Below, piece after piece: positions 1 through 8,410 of a stretch of 64,000 nucleotides of DNA. The position numbers were made by a program, and so were the translations under genes. The stretch is from Nitrospinaceae bacterium (GTDB lineage Bacteria; Nitrospinota; Nitrospinia; Nitrospinales; Nitrospinaceae): contig JAJDBF010000026.1 of assembly GCA_029261535.1 (NCBI GenBank), forward strand, positions 1-64,000, written 5' to 3'. Each line of letters opens with the position of its first letter. The first letter of the stretch is position 1. The notes under the pieces are model-generated. The model saw only the letters and a program-made list of their open reading frames with translations. It was not told the origin of the DNA and searched no databases.

Positions 1-711
1 CAGCCAGGTGGCATGCGGTGCGCCGGGCATGACTTTACCGATCACGCGTTTGATTTTTTTCAATTCTTCCATGAGGTTGGCATTGGTCTGCAAACGCCCG
101 GCAGTATCCACCAGCACCCGGTCCATTTTGCGAGACACCGCCGCCTGCACCGCATCAAACGCCACCGCCGAAGGGTCTGCGCCGTGAGCCTGGCTCACAC
201 AGGGAACGCCCAGCCGGTCCGCCCATGATTGAAGTTGTTCGATTGCCGCCGCCCGGAAGGTATCCCCCGCCGCCAGCAGGACCTGATGCCCGCCGTTCTG
301 CCAGTGTGCCGCCAGCTTGCCGATGGTGGTGGTCTTTCCCGACCCATTAATACCGATGACCAGAATGACAAAAGGCGAATGGTCTGAATAGTCGGGGTCG
401 GGTTCCGGCCTCTGTAGAATCTCCACCATCATGGTTTTGAGACGCTCCATGACTTCATTTGCCTCGCGTATCCGGTTATCGGCCACTTCGGCCTCCAGGG
501 TATCGAGAATTTTGCGGGTGGTGTTGAGACCGGCATCCGAAAGCAAAAGAGCTTCCTCGATTTCCTGTAACAATTCCGGGCCGACTTTGGCGCGACCCTG
601 CACCAGGTTCTCAAGGCTCCCGCTGATATTTTTCCGGGTCTTGGCCAGCCCCTTCTTCAGACGCGAAAAAAAACCGCCTGTTGTCTTTTCCTGTGAACTT
701 TCAGATTCCAT
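1..711 (-). CDS. ftsY: FtsY, signal recognition particle receptor (partial, C-terminus beyond left edge)
   Basis: FtsY is the membrane-associated GTPase that receives SRP-ribosome complexes and hands them to the Sec translocon. The 237 visible residues run without a stop from an ATG at 711 to position 1. A short charged leader is followed by the helical N domain (about residues 30-110) and the start of the G domain. The P-loop GINGSGKTTTIGKLA lies at about residues 119-133, followed by the DTFRAAA and LVDTAGR motifs typical of SRP-type GTPases. The leader is short (about 20 residues before the N domain), so the long acidic A domain of Escherichia coli FtsY is absent, as in many other bacteria. 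Ffh is excluded because the N domain is preceded by the FtsY-like FSRLKKGL amphipathic helix. The identification is firm; the remaining G domain lies outside the window. Confidence 0.95.
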   Translation of the reverse strand, partial: MESESSQEKTTGGFFSRLKKGLAKTRKNISGSLENLVQGRAKVGPELLQEIEEALLLSDAGLNTTRKILDTLEAEVADNRIREANEVMERLKTMMVEILQRPEPDPDYSDHSPFVILVIGINGSGKTTTIGKLAAHWQNGGHQVLLAAGDTFRAAAIEQLQSWADRLGVPCVSQAHGADPSAVAFDAVQAAVSRKMDRVLVDTAGRLQTNANLMEELKKIKRVIGKVMPGAPHATWL

Positions 712-840
712 AGTGACAAACACGCATCATAAATTCCTGTGATCAAATGTGAGCAAAAGCAAAAGAGCAGTCTAAATTAAAGGAAGAGAAGAAGGAAGGG
801 GCTTGTTAGTTTTGTATCGCGGGTCCGTCAAAAGAGAAAA

Positions 841-1818
841 TTAAAACCGGGCCAAAAGAGAGATATCGCCGCGGTTGCTTGCAAAATCGCGAGGTAACAG
901 ATTGGAGTCGTTTTCAAGACGCCGGTATTTCAAGGTCAGGGTCAGGTTCTTTAGATAACTCCATTGCTCGATCAACACGCGCGAAACTCCAAACTGATAG
1001 CGTTGCAGAGTGTCATCGCGCAGAGCCGTCAAGTTGGCCAGCCGCGTATCATAATTGCGGAAGGTGTAAGCAATATCGATCTCCCCCTGCCAACCCCAGA
1101 GCAAAGGCGTTGCCCCCTTTATCTTGACCCGATGATTGTCCCGGTCAAAAGCACTCCCCTGCGTGTTTTCCGTCGAATACTGATAGTCGATGCCGATGCG
1201 CCTGGTGTAATTTGAAAAGAAGAAAAAGTGGGCGGCCCCAACCGTGTGGTGCTGGTTGTGACGCAGTTTATTCTGCCAGTTATGGGTCGTTTTGAAAGTG
1301 TAATAAAGACGGGACAGGCCAAACTTGGGGTGCATGTGGTTGAAGCTGGGCCCTATATAGTTGATCCCGCTGAAATTCGCACCGTTCACAATGTTATAGA
1401 TGAAATTGTAATCCATCATCAACTGCATCGTCGGGGTGATCTTATAGGTCGGGCTCATTCCAAAAATTTGGGTGGTCAAATCATACTGATTGAGATCCGA
1501 ATACACCGTCATGTCGATATCGTAAGAGGCCCGCACAAAAAACTTATTGGAGAAAGAGTGCTTCAGGCTGGACTGGACATTCAATGAAAAAGAAGTGTCG
1601 CCCGAATCCGTAGGCAACCCGGCGGGTCGGGCAGTTGCCAGGTTCGGCGTGTTTACGACATTGTCGTCATAAGCAAACGAAGTGCCCAGATTGATTTTCC
1701 ATTTTTTGCCCGACTCGTTCAGTAGAGTCTGGGCGTTGGCTGGCATCTGAAATAACCCGCACAGCAAAACGCCCATCAGGAGAACACTCCCGCAAACGCC
1801 CATATTTTTCTCCATCAT
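841..1818 (-). CDS. Outer-membrane beta-barrel protein
   Basis: A 325-residue exported protein with a clear signal peptide (hydrophobic core at residues 8-23, likely cleavage after ANA at residue 29). The mature part alternates polar and hydrophobic residues with many aromatic pairs, and it ends in Phe (LLARF), the usual C-terminal signal for assembly by the BAM complex. The segment SFAYDDNVVNTPN just after the signal peptide resembles the first strand of a family of 12-16-stranded outer-membrane proteins found next to exopolysaccharide or surface genes. Substrate and function are not known. Two adjacent ATG codons (1818 and 1815) could both start it. The gene stands alone between ftsY and a small secreted protein, all leftward. 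Confidence 0.6.
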   Translation of the reverse strand: MMEKNMGVCGSVLLMGVLLCGLFQMPANAQTLLNESGKKWKINLGTSFAYDDNVVNTPNLATARPAGLPTDSGDTSFSLNVQSSLKHSFSNKFFVRASYDIDMTVYSDLNQYDLTTQIFGMSPTYKITPTMQLMMDYNFIYNIVNGANFSGINYIGPSFNHMHPKFGLSRLYYTFKTTHNWQNKLRHNQHHTVGAAHFFFFSNYTRRIGIDYQYSTENTQGSAFDRDNHRVKIKGATPLLWGWQGEIDIAYTFRNYDTRLANLTALRDDTLQRYQFGVSRVLIEQWSYLKNLTLTLKYRRLENDSNLLPRDFASNRGDISLLARF

Positions 1819-1879
1819 TTTTTCAATCTTTCTTAAGTGAGAAATTAAAAATTTTAATCAGAGTGCCCTGCATTGACTA

Positions 1880-2422
1880 TCAGGTTTTGGTTAAGGTGAA
1901 GTTTGAACCATTTAAATCTCCACACATCGGACCAACAGAACCCGAAATAGTCGTTCCCGGTTCACCCGTACCAGAAAGGGTGGCCGATCCTGATCCGGTC
2001 TCCGTTCCCGACGGGCAAAATCCATCGGCTGTAAATGTTTCCGTGACGGTAAATGAAATCGAGGTGCCGCTAAGAGTACCCGAAATAGTGGAGCGATTGC
2101 CTTCGCCATCTGTACACGTCCCCGAGAAATGGATGCCCGAGGAACCCGTTCCGAAACTTATATTGCAGGCGAGGGAATTTGTCCCATCATCGTCAAAAAT
2201 TGTCCCTGCATAAGTTCCCGAAAGTGTATTGCTGGGGATGACCTGCTCTTCCGCCAGCACTTCTCTTGTTTCCTGCTGAACTTGCTGTTTGATACTATCC
2301 CGAACCTCCTGACGCACTCCATCCATGACATCGTCCATCAACTCATCCATTTCAACCGCAACAACAGGAGGAGCTAATAGAAGAACGACCAATATTAAAA
2401 AAACCGCATTCCATCCCCGCAT
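1880..2422 (-). CDS. Small secreted beta-rich protein of unknown function
   Basis: A 180-residue protein with a signal peptide (hydrophobic residues 6-21, probable cleavage near residue 22). A short helical, charged stretch follows (about 25-60, rich in Glu and Gln), then a Gly/Ser/Thr-rich region with repeated SGT motifs and few charges (about 65-180). The repeated pattern (LSGTYAGTIF, HFSGTCTDGEGN, ISGTLSGTSI) suggests a small lipocalin-like or beta-sandwich barrel, but I recognise no named family. Four Cys residues in the secreted part could form disulfides. ATG at 2422 has only a weak AGAGG upstream. Function unknown. Confidence 0.55.
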   Translation of the reverse strand: MRGWNAVFLILVVLLLAPPVVAVEMDELMDDVMDGVRQEVRDSIKQQVQQETREVLAEEQVIPSNTLSGTYAGTIFDDDGTNSLACNISFGTGSSGIHFSGTCTDGEGNRSTISGTLSGTSISFTVTETFTADGFCPSGTETGSGSATLSGTGEPGTTISGSVGPMCGDLNGSNFTLTKT

Positions 2423-2706
2423 ACAGCCTCTTTTGTTTCCGTCCCTCCACAGGGGACCAATAAAAATAATAGGTTAGAACTGTGTGTCCGTAATTGTAAA
2501 ATAAAAGAAGACTCAAGTAAATTCAAACTCTCTTAACTATCAATAGTTTTAACGGTTTTCTCCGCCCGCTCCTTGCGGAGGGCTAACTAAAAACCTATCA
2601 AAATTTGATATTCCTTCATTGCAAAAGAGAGCTTGGCATGACTCTAAAATCAAAAACGGGATTCTCAACGGACCGTGCGGTTATTCAAAAAACCGAGTTT
2701 TATTAT

Positions 2707-2728
2707 CCCTCACCTTAAAAGGGGAGGG
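2707..2728. repeat. Inverted repeat CCCTCACC/GGGGAGGG
   Basis: Eight-base arms at 2707-2714 and 2721-2728 around a TTAAAA loop, with one A-G mismatch. There is no following T-run on either strand, so it is not a standard terminator. It looks like an intergenic repeat element. Confidence 0.4.
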
Positions 2729-2742
2729 GTTATCAAGTCAAT

Positions 2743-2781
2743 CTCCCCCGTACCCCCGCCTTAACATTCAAAGAGGGGGAG
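2743..2781. repeat. Inverted repeat CTCCCCC/GGGGGAG
   Basis: Perfect seven-base arms at 2743-2749 and 2775-2781. Together with the hairpin at 2707 it forms a paired element of C-rich and G-rich arms, typical of dispersed intergenic repeats. Confidence 0.35.
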
Positions 2782-2924
2782 CAGAACTTCAAAATCATGC
2801 AATAATCCACTGAAACAAGTGCCCACCGGACCTCAAGTTTTCTTTGATATTTCCCGATACGGGACTTAGAATCCCTGTAGAAATAAAGGGTTATTCGTCA
2901 TCTCTCATCCTATCGAAATCCTGC

Positions 2925-3530
2925 ATGGAAACTAAAACCCAGAGCACAACAAGCCCTGCCACTCCCGATGAACAAAAAGGTGCGTGCCCAAAGAATATTC
3001 TGGTCATCAAGTCCGCCTCGCGCGTTTTTAACAAAGTGCTGGATTTGCTCCGAGCAGAATTTCCGAAGGCCTCGTTTACTATCCTGACCGCCAATCCGGA
3101 AGCAATGCAAAACCTGAAAGCGTTTCGCGTTCACCATATTCTTCCACTGTCGGCTGGCAGACGTATCTCACTTTTTTCCTACGGGATTAAAAAACGAAAA
3201 CATCTGCGCCAGCAAAATTTTGATCTGGCTGTTGTTTTGTACAATATCGAAAAAGGCTGGGGCTACGCCAATGTGGAGTCGCTGGCATGGTCGAGCGGTG
3301 CGAATGAACTACGCGGGTACTTCCCCAACGGCTCTTTCAAGCCTCTCACCGCAGGGGCCATCCTGAAAAATACCTTGCGAGAGCAAACAGCCCTGGGCTG
3401 GGTCGCCCTCAACATCGTCACTGCGGTATTGCAACTGATCGTTTTTGGAGTCGGCATGGCAGGCGAGGCCCTGCTCAGGCGCATACTTTCCAAACCGTCA
3501 TCCGCATCCGAAACCCACAGGCCAAAATGA
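2925..3530 (+). CDS. Membrane-anchored protein with glycosyltransferase-like N-terminus; partner of radical SAM enzyme
   Basis: The ATG at 2925 gives 201 residues. The frame is open further upstream, but only a TTG (2844) is available there and neither has a good ribosome site. After about 25 polar residues, the stretch NILVIKSASRVFNKVLDLLRAEF with a following ILTANPEA resembles the first beta-alpha unit of ADP-heptose-type glycosyltransferases (GT-B fold). The protein is far too short to be a complete enzyme. Near the C-terminus lies a hydrophobic helix of about 25 residues (about 162-186, including IVTAVLQLIVFGVGMAG) followed by Arg residues, suggesting a tail anchor in the inner membrane. 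Its stop overlaps the start of the downstream radical SAM gene by ATGA, so the two are translationally coupled and probably act together. Function unknown. Confidence 0.55.
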   Translation: METKTQSTTSPATPDEQKGACPKNILVIKSASRVFNKVLDLLRAEFPKASFTILTANPEAMQNLKAFRVHHILPLSAGRRISLFSYGIKKRKHLRQQNFDLAVVLYNIEKGWGYANVESLAWSSGANELRGYFPNGSFKPLTAGAILKNTLREQTALGWVALNIVTAVLQLIVFGVGMAGEALLRRILSKPSSASETHRPK

Positions 3531-5275
3531 ATATCGTTGTCGCCAATTCCGTTGGGGTCGATCAAAACGGCTACCACATCGTGCACGTTCCTTCGCGCTG
3601 GTCGCTGGGTGTAAAAAACCACACCAACTGTGGCTACTACCCCTGGGAGCTGGCTTACACCTCAAGCCTACTCAAGCGGGAAACCGATCACCGCGTTAAA
3701 TTCCTCGACGGTATTTTGAACGGCTGGGATTACGCCACATATTTTGCCCAACTGGAAAAAGAGCAACCCGACTGGCTCATCATGGAAAGTTCGTCGCGCA
3801 CCTGGGGAGAAGACAAACGCCTCGCCCTCGCCGCGAAAAAAGAATTTGGCACCCGCGTGATTTTTACCGGACAGCACCCCATGGCCCGCCCGGGCGAGGT
3901 GTCTCAGGTAGCGGATCATGTCTGCCTCGGCGAATACGAATTTACCGTACTCGATATCATTCGCGGTAAACCAGCGGCAAGGCTCCCCGGTGTCTACCCC
4001 AACGAACGCGCTGGCCTGATCGATGTCAACGCCCTGCCGTTTCCGGAAGACAGCGACGTCAGCCGGATGGATTACCACGAGCCCAACTGCGTCTATCGCC
4101 AGATTCAAATGTACGGTTCGCGCGGATGCCCGAGGCGTTGCAACTTCTGCGCGGCGGCGACTCTCTATTACGACGAACTCAACTGGCGGCCTCGGGATGT
4201 TAAGGACGTGGTCCGGGAGATCGCCACTCTGCACGAAAAGTATCCGGAAATGGAAGGTGCCTTTTTCGATGAAGAGGCACATAACATCCGCCCCCGTTAC
4301 AACATTGCTCTGGCGCAAGCTATACGCTCCGAAGGGTTGAGTCATCTTAAATACGAAGCCATGTGCGAATACGCATCCCTGGACCCGGAAGCCATGCGTG
4401 AAATGAAGCAGGCCGGGTATTACAAAATCCGGTTTGGCATTGAAACGGGAAGTGACGCAGTGGCGAAATCCATGACCCTCGGAAAAAAACACGACCTCAA
4501 TAAAATGTGGAACATGTTGCGGGTGGGCAAGGACATTGGGCTGATGTTCTACGGTACGATCAGCGTTGGCGGGATGGGGTCAAGCGAGGACGAGGACAAA
4601 AAAACCATCGACCTCGTTTATGATCTGACCCGTCTCGGCCTGTTAGATGAAGTTCAGGTTTCGATCAACACGCCCCAGCCGGGAACCGACTTCTACGAAA
4701 GCGTGAAAGCCAAAGGATGGTTGAAAGAGATCAAGAGTTACGATGACTTTGACGGCAACGGGCAAGTCTGCGTGAACTATCCGCACTACCCGGCAGAAAA
4801 AATCCAGGCCTCCTTCAAAGCCGCACTGGCGGCGTTTGACAGTGGCAGGAAAAAAGCGCGAAGTGCCTCGCTAAAATCTGAACTGGAAAATTCGCTAACC
4901 TCCATCACAACCGGCAACCGGGTGCTGACGCTTCGCAGTGTGCGCACCTGGATGATCTCCATCCTGCTCGACGCTTTAAAAATAAAAACCGGGCACCCGA
5001 CCGATCTGCTCGGACAAAATATCATTCAGGATCAATTCAAAAAACACCCGGCGGTCCGCGTGACCTATTCTTATGGCGAAGGTTTTTTCTCGCCGGAGCA
5101 ATTTCCATCCGAGCTTGAAAACAAGATCAGGCAAACGGCTTACGACTGGGTGATCGTTCCTATGGCTAACCGTCATGTGGAAGGTTACGCCAATGCACTC
5201 GGGGTAGCGCAACGTCTCGGGGCCACGCGCCTTTTAGGGGTGTTCGCTGATGGGTCATCGCGGGAGTTAACCTGA
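3527..5275 (+). CDS. B12-binding-type radical SAM protein
   Basis: A 582-residue enzyme of the cobalamin-dependent radical SAM class. Residues about 1-150 form a Rossmann-like domain in the position of the B12-binding domain, although the usual DxHxxG cobalamin-His motif is not visible. The radical SAM core follows, with CPRRCNFC giving the CxxxCxxC cluster ligands at Cys201, Cys205 and Cys208. Further core signals are the GAFFDEEAH strand and the FGIETGSD motif. About 130 C-terminal residues form an extra domain of unknown role. The family carries out methylations and other radical modifications on lipids, peptides and natural products; the substrate here cannot be told. It overlaps the upstream membrane-anchored gene by 4 bases, which hints at a membrane-associated substrate such as a lipid. 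Confidence 0.75.
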   Translation: MNIVVANSVGVDQNGYHIVHVPSRWSLGVKNHTNCGYYPWELAYTSSLLKRETDHRVKFLDGILNGWDYATYFAQLEKEQPDWLIMESSSRTWGEDKRLALAAKKEFGTRVIFTGQHPMARPGEVSQVADHVCLGEYEFTVLDIIRGKPAARLPGVYPNERAGLIDVNALPFPEDSDVSRMDYHEPNCVYRQIQMYGSRGCPRRCNFCAAATLYYDELNWRPRDVKDVVREIATLHEKYPEMEGAFFDEEAHNIRPRYNIALAQAIRSEGLSHLKYEAMCEYASLDPEAMREMKQAGYYKIRFGIETGSDAVAKSMTLGKKHDLNKMWNMLRVGKDIGLMFYGTISVGGMGSSEDEDKKTIDLVYDLTRLGLLDEVQVSINTPQPGTDFYESVKAKGWLKEIKSYDDFDGNGQVCVNYPHYPAEKIQASFKAALAAFDSGRKKARSASLKSELENSLTSITTGNRVLTLRSVRTWMISILLDALKIKTGHPTDLLGQNIIQDQFKKHPAVRVTYSYGEGFFSPEQFPSELENKIRQTAYDWVIVPMANRHVEGYANALGVAQRLGATRLLGVFADGSSRELT

Positions 5276-5279
5276 AGGG

Positions 5280-6470
5280 TCAGGTCGGTTCCGCTTCGGG
5301 TTCGGGCTGTTCGATGGAAAACCCCTGAGGAAGATTGCGTTTGGTCATGATGCTGATCAGATTTTTGTCCCGGCAGGAAACTGCCAAATCCATTTTGCCG
5401 TCCTTGTTAAAATCCCCCACAACAATCCCCTGTGGATATTCTTCTATCGGGTGCTCCTTGGCAGGATAGGTGAACGTGCCATCGCCAAAACCTATCAGAA
5501 CAGAAATGGTGTCTTTGGTCGCATTGGATATCGCAAGATCGGGAATATTGTCATTGGTAAAATCATAAGCGGCGGCAAACTTTGGAAATTCTCCTGCGGA
5601 AAAATCCTCCAATGCAGTGAACGTCCTGTCTTTATTGTTGAGGATCATGGTGATGGCATGGAAGGAATTGCTGGATGTGAGTAAATCATCATAGCCATCA
5701 CCATTGGCATCGAGGTTAATTATCGTCAGCGGCTGTCGTCCTCCTTTAAATAATTTTGAAGGAAGGAACTGCCCTCCGCCTTTACCCCAGAACAACTGAA
5801 TCCCTGTTCTTCCCGTTCCGGCCAGAGCCACCGCCAGATCGAGAAGACCATCCTTGTCGTAGTCACCCGTCACGATTCCTGTAGGCTGGCCTTTGACCGG
5901 ATGGTGCTCCGGCTCGCTAAACTTACCGTTGCCTTTTCCCCACAGAAAAGCAATCTTGTGAAAGCGAAGCGAGACCGCAAGATCGGTCAATCTATCGCCA
6001 TTAAAATCTGCCGCAGTGAGATTGATCGGAATTTTTCCGGGCTTCAAAATCACTCCCGAGTTGCGAAAAGAATTGCCGGTGTTAATGAAGGTGTAAATCG
6101 TCTGGTCTTGATAGTTCAACTCGGCAAAATCCGGAAGATTGTCGTTGTTGAAATCACCCACCGCGATACAGATCGGGTCGGCCCCGGTTTTCAGCGTGAT
6201 TCCATTCTGGAAGGTACCATCGCCATTGCCTTTAATATAAGAAAGGGTGTGTTCACCACTGTTCGTCACCAGCAGATCGAGATTGCCATCACTATTGAAG
6301 TCTTCTGTAACAAGGAAGGAAGGTTCTTTGCCCGTCTCAGCGATGCCGGATAGAAGAAACAGCCGGGGAATTTTGATTTTCTTTTTGGGAGGTTTGGACT
6401 CGGAACAACCCGACACACCCAGGCCGAACAAAATCACCAGGAAAAAAAGAAAAAACCTTTTTAAAAACAT
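5280..6470 (-). CDS. FG-GAP/VCBS-repeat lipoprotein
   Basis: A 396-residue lipoprotein: a hydrophobic signal sequence ends in the lipobox GVSGC (Cys22), followed by a short Lys-rich linker. The rest is built of about seven FG-GAP-like repeats, each holding a calcium-loop sequence of the form DxNxDGxxDL (for example DFNSDGNLDLLVT, DYDKDGLLDLAVA, DFNKDGKMDLAVS). Seven such blades make an integrin-alpha-like beta-propeller. In bacteria these proteins sit on the cell envelope and bind calcium, polysaccharide or proteins; the ligand is not known here. GAGG lies 8 bases before the ATG. The gene converges with the radical SAM gene, 4 bases separating the stops. Confidence 0.8.
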   Translation of the reverse strand: MFLKRFFLFFLVILFGLGVSGCSESKPPKKKIKIPRLFLLSGIAETGKEPSFLVTEDFNSDGNLDLLVTNSGEHTLSYIKGNGDGTFQNGITLKTGADPICIAVGDFNNDNLPDFAELNYQDQTIYTFINTGNSFRNSGVILKPGKIPINLTAADFNGDRLTDLAVSLRFHKIAFLWGKGNGKFSEPEHHPVKGQPTGIVTGDYDKDGLLDLAVALAGTGRTGIQLFWGKGGGQFLPSKLFKGGRQPLTIINLDANGDGYDDLLTSSNSFHAITMILNNKDRTFTALEDFSAGEFPKFAAAYDFTNDNIPDLAISNATKDTISVLIGFGDGTFTYPAKEHPIEEYPQGIVVGDFNKDGKMDLAVSCRDKNLISIMTKRNLPQGFSIEQPEPEAEPT

Positions 6471-6580
6471 AGTATCGCCTCAGGGAAAGCAGGAGAATAT
6501 CATACCGCCCATCTCATCACAACGAGACCTTTGCAAAAGTGTTTTTTGAGGGACTGAAAAGCGGAGGTCGCACTTCCCTG

Positions 6581-6608
6581 TTCAAGAACCGCTACTCGCG
6601 TTCTTGAA
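6581..6608. repeat. Dispersed hairpin repeat, copy 1
   Basis: Perfect nine-base arms TTCAAGAAC (6581-6589) and GTTCTTGAA (6600-6608) around a 10-base loop. The same 28-base unit, with two loop differences, is at 20309-20336. Confidence 0.65.
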
Positions 6609-6631
6609 TGTGACACATTACATCAAAGAGC

Positions 6632-6675
6632 TGTCATTCTGAACGGAGTGAAGAATCTCGCCTTTGCTTTTGATT
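6632..6675 (+). repeat. Dispersed intergenic repeat (TCATTCTGA...GAATCTCG), copy 1
   Basis: It starts TGTCATTCTGAAC and runs through GAAGAATCTCG into CCTTTGCTTTTGATT. Two related copies on the opposite strand lie at 20256-20294 and 20349-20401. The last of these shares the terminal 15 bases exactly. Confidence 0.65.
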
Positions 6676-6721
6676 TTAGGGCTATGCACAGCTCTCCTTA
6701 ACAACAAGAATCCAAGGCCGG

Positions 6722-8296
6722 TCAAACCGACGTTTGATCCGGGTTCTTCGGACTTTGAGGCGAGTATTTTTCGTCCGGCTTTACGGCCTCACGGTAAAAA
6801 TGATCGAGCATGCCTTTAAAGATGTAGGTGTGAAACCTTTTCATGAATCCCCAGTACAAATGGCCCCAGAAACGGTAGGGAATAAAATGAGCTTTCAAGG
6901 TGAGCCTGGTATTTCCGGATGGCAAATGCAGAAGGCTGAATTGGAGCCAGGAAAATCCAGGCGACATCAATTCCGCCCGCAATAATAATTCCTGCGGACG
7001 TACCAGGTTTTCCACACGCCAGAAATCTACGGAATCCCCGAGGCGCAATTCCTGCTCGTCTCGCCTGCCACGATGCAATCCCACGCCTCCCAGAAAGCGA
7101 TCGATCCATCCGCGGATTTCCCACAGGATGTTGCCGTGCAACCAGCCGTGATGACCTCCGATCCGGCACACAATGTCGAACACTTTTTCAGGGTCGGCCG
7201 GTATCACCAGCGAATGCACGTCAATCACAAACTCAGCCGATTCATATTCGCAAATCGGCATCAGGTCGGACATATTTTCCGGCGGCACATCACTCCAGTG
7301 TGAAAACACTTTTCGATTTTTTTCTTTTTCCAACGCCCAATACACCGCCGTGTCAAAATCCAACGGCTCGAAGCGCAACAGGTCGCGCACCCGATTATCC
7401 GGACACACCACATCGGTGTGAAGGCTTTCCACCAGCAGAGCCACAATATTCACCGGCACCGGGCTGATCATATGCATCCACCAGGCAAAAATACGGCACA
7501 GGGTCGATACCGGCAAGGGAAACCAGAACACGTTGATGAACCCGATCTTGCGATTCATGATTTTCGCAAACCGTTTCACCAGTTCACGGTAAGTCAGGAC
7601 ATCCGGACCTCCAATGGGATATTTACCCGTTTTAAGACCAGGAAGTTCCAGCATGCCAACCAGATATTTAATGACATCCCGAATAGCGATCGGTTGGCAT
7701 TTTGAGTTGAATTCGGAAAGAAAGGGGATCCAGCGATGATGCAAGACCAGCGACTTGATCATTTCGTAGGAGGCACTGCCGGTGCCGAGGATCACGGCGG
7801 CACGCAATCGCACCACTGTGCATTTCGCTGAGGATAAAATCGCTCCCACTTCTATGCGACTTGAAAGGTGCGATGAAATATGGTCACTGGCTTCCCCGAG
7901 ACCACCGAGGTAAATTATCCGTTTCAATCCACAGGTGTCAGCCGCATCAACAAAATTCCGCGCCACTTCTTTTTCAGCCCCGCTGAATTCCTGCTTGTCG
8001 AGACGCAAGCTGTGCATCAGGTAATAGGCGACCTCCATCCTCTCAAGGGCGCGATTCAACTCTTCGGGATGACGCGCATCGGCATAAACAAATTCCAGAT
8101 TGGGATGCTCCAGAACGGGTGCCAGCCCCTTGTTGCGCAACATGCAACGCACCTTGTAGCCGCGATACAACAGTTCCGGAACAAGGCGGCGCCCAACGTA
8201 ACCATTGGCCCCTGTAACCAGAACACGGGTCCCCGCCGGAAGGGGCGCGGTGGGAAGGTCATCGGTGTAATGATAATTGACTTTTTCAGGATCCAT
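6722..8296 (-). CDS. NAD(P)-binding SDR protein with C-terminal DUF2867
   Basis: A 524-residue two-domain protein. Residues about 20-330 form an atypical short-chain dehydrogenase fold with the dinucleotide motif VTGANGYVGRRLV (GxxGxxG). They resemble the YbjT/NmrA-like proteins that act on or sense quinones and NAD(P). Residues about 345-505 match the DUF2867 pattern, a SRPBCC-like lipid-binding helix-grip domain. The SDR-DUF2867 pairing is a recognised bacterial architecture of unsettled function, often linked to quinone or pigment metabolism. AAGGATG stands 5 bases before the ATG. It is a single-gene unit, though the HTH-MBL gene 114 bp upstream has the same direction. The reaction is not known. 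Confidence 0.75.
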   Translation of the reverse strand: MDPEKVNYHYTDDLPTAPLPAGTRVLVTGANGYVGRRLVPELLYRGYKVRCMLRNKGLAPVLEHPNLEFVYADARHPEELNRALERMEVAYYLMHSLRLDKQEFSGAEKEVARNFVDAADTCGLKRIIYLGGLGEASDHISSHLSSRIEVGAILSSAKCTVVRLRAAVILGTGSASYEMIKSLVLHHRWIPFLSEFNSKCQPIAIRDVIKYLVGMLELPGLKTGKYPIGGPDVLTYRELVKRFAKIMNRKIGFINVFWFPLPVSTLCRIFAWWMHMISPVPVNIVALLVESLHTDVVCPDNRVRDLLRFEPLDFDTAVYWALEKEKNRKVFSHWSDVPPENMSDLMPICEYESAEFVIDVHSLVIPADPEKVFDIVCRIGGHHGWLHGNILWEIRGWIDRFLGGVGLHRGRRDEQELRLGDSVDFWRVENLVRPQELLLRAELMSPGFSWLQFSLLHLPSGNTRLTLKAHFIPYRFWGHLYWGFMKRFHTYIFKGMLDHFYREAVKPDEKYSPQSPKNPDQTSV

Positions 8297-8410
8297 AGTT
8301 TCATCCTTGATCGTGGAAAACTAAAATCTGATTGACCACCTTCAATATGAAGACTTATCGTAAAACCTGCAATGCATCCGGATAATGTATTTGCCAATCA
8401 AAAATCCCTA

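Larger units (their letters stand above)
2423..2924. other. Intergenic region with two strong hairpins
   Basis: About 500 bases between divergent genes with no convincing coding sequence. It holds a short CTCCGC/GCGGAG hairpin (2560-2580) and two purine/pyrimidine-arm hairpins listed separately (2707-2728, 2743-2781). An open frame at 2619-2813 lacks a ribosome site and coding character. Confidence 0.5.
6471..6721. other. Intergenic region carrying dispersed repeats
   Basis: No gene. It contains a hairpin (6581-6608) and a 44-base repeat (6632-6675), both of which recur near 20.3 kb. Confidence 0.55.

Noticed and set aside
2619-2813. A 64-codon frame in the intergenic region.
   Set aside because: It runs through two inverted repeats and has no ribosome site.
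3668-4492. A 274-codon minus-strand open frame inside the radical SAM gene.
   Set aside because: The opposite frame encodes an unmistakable CxxxCxxC enzyme; this one has no recognisable features.
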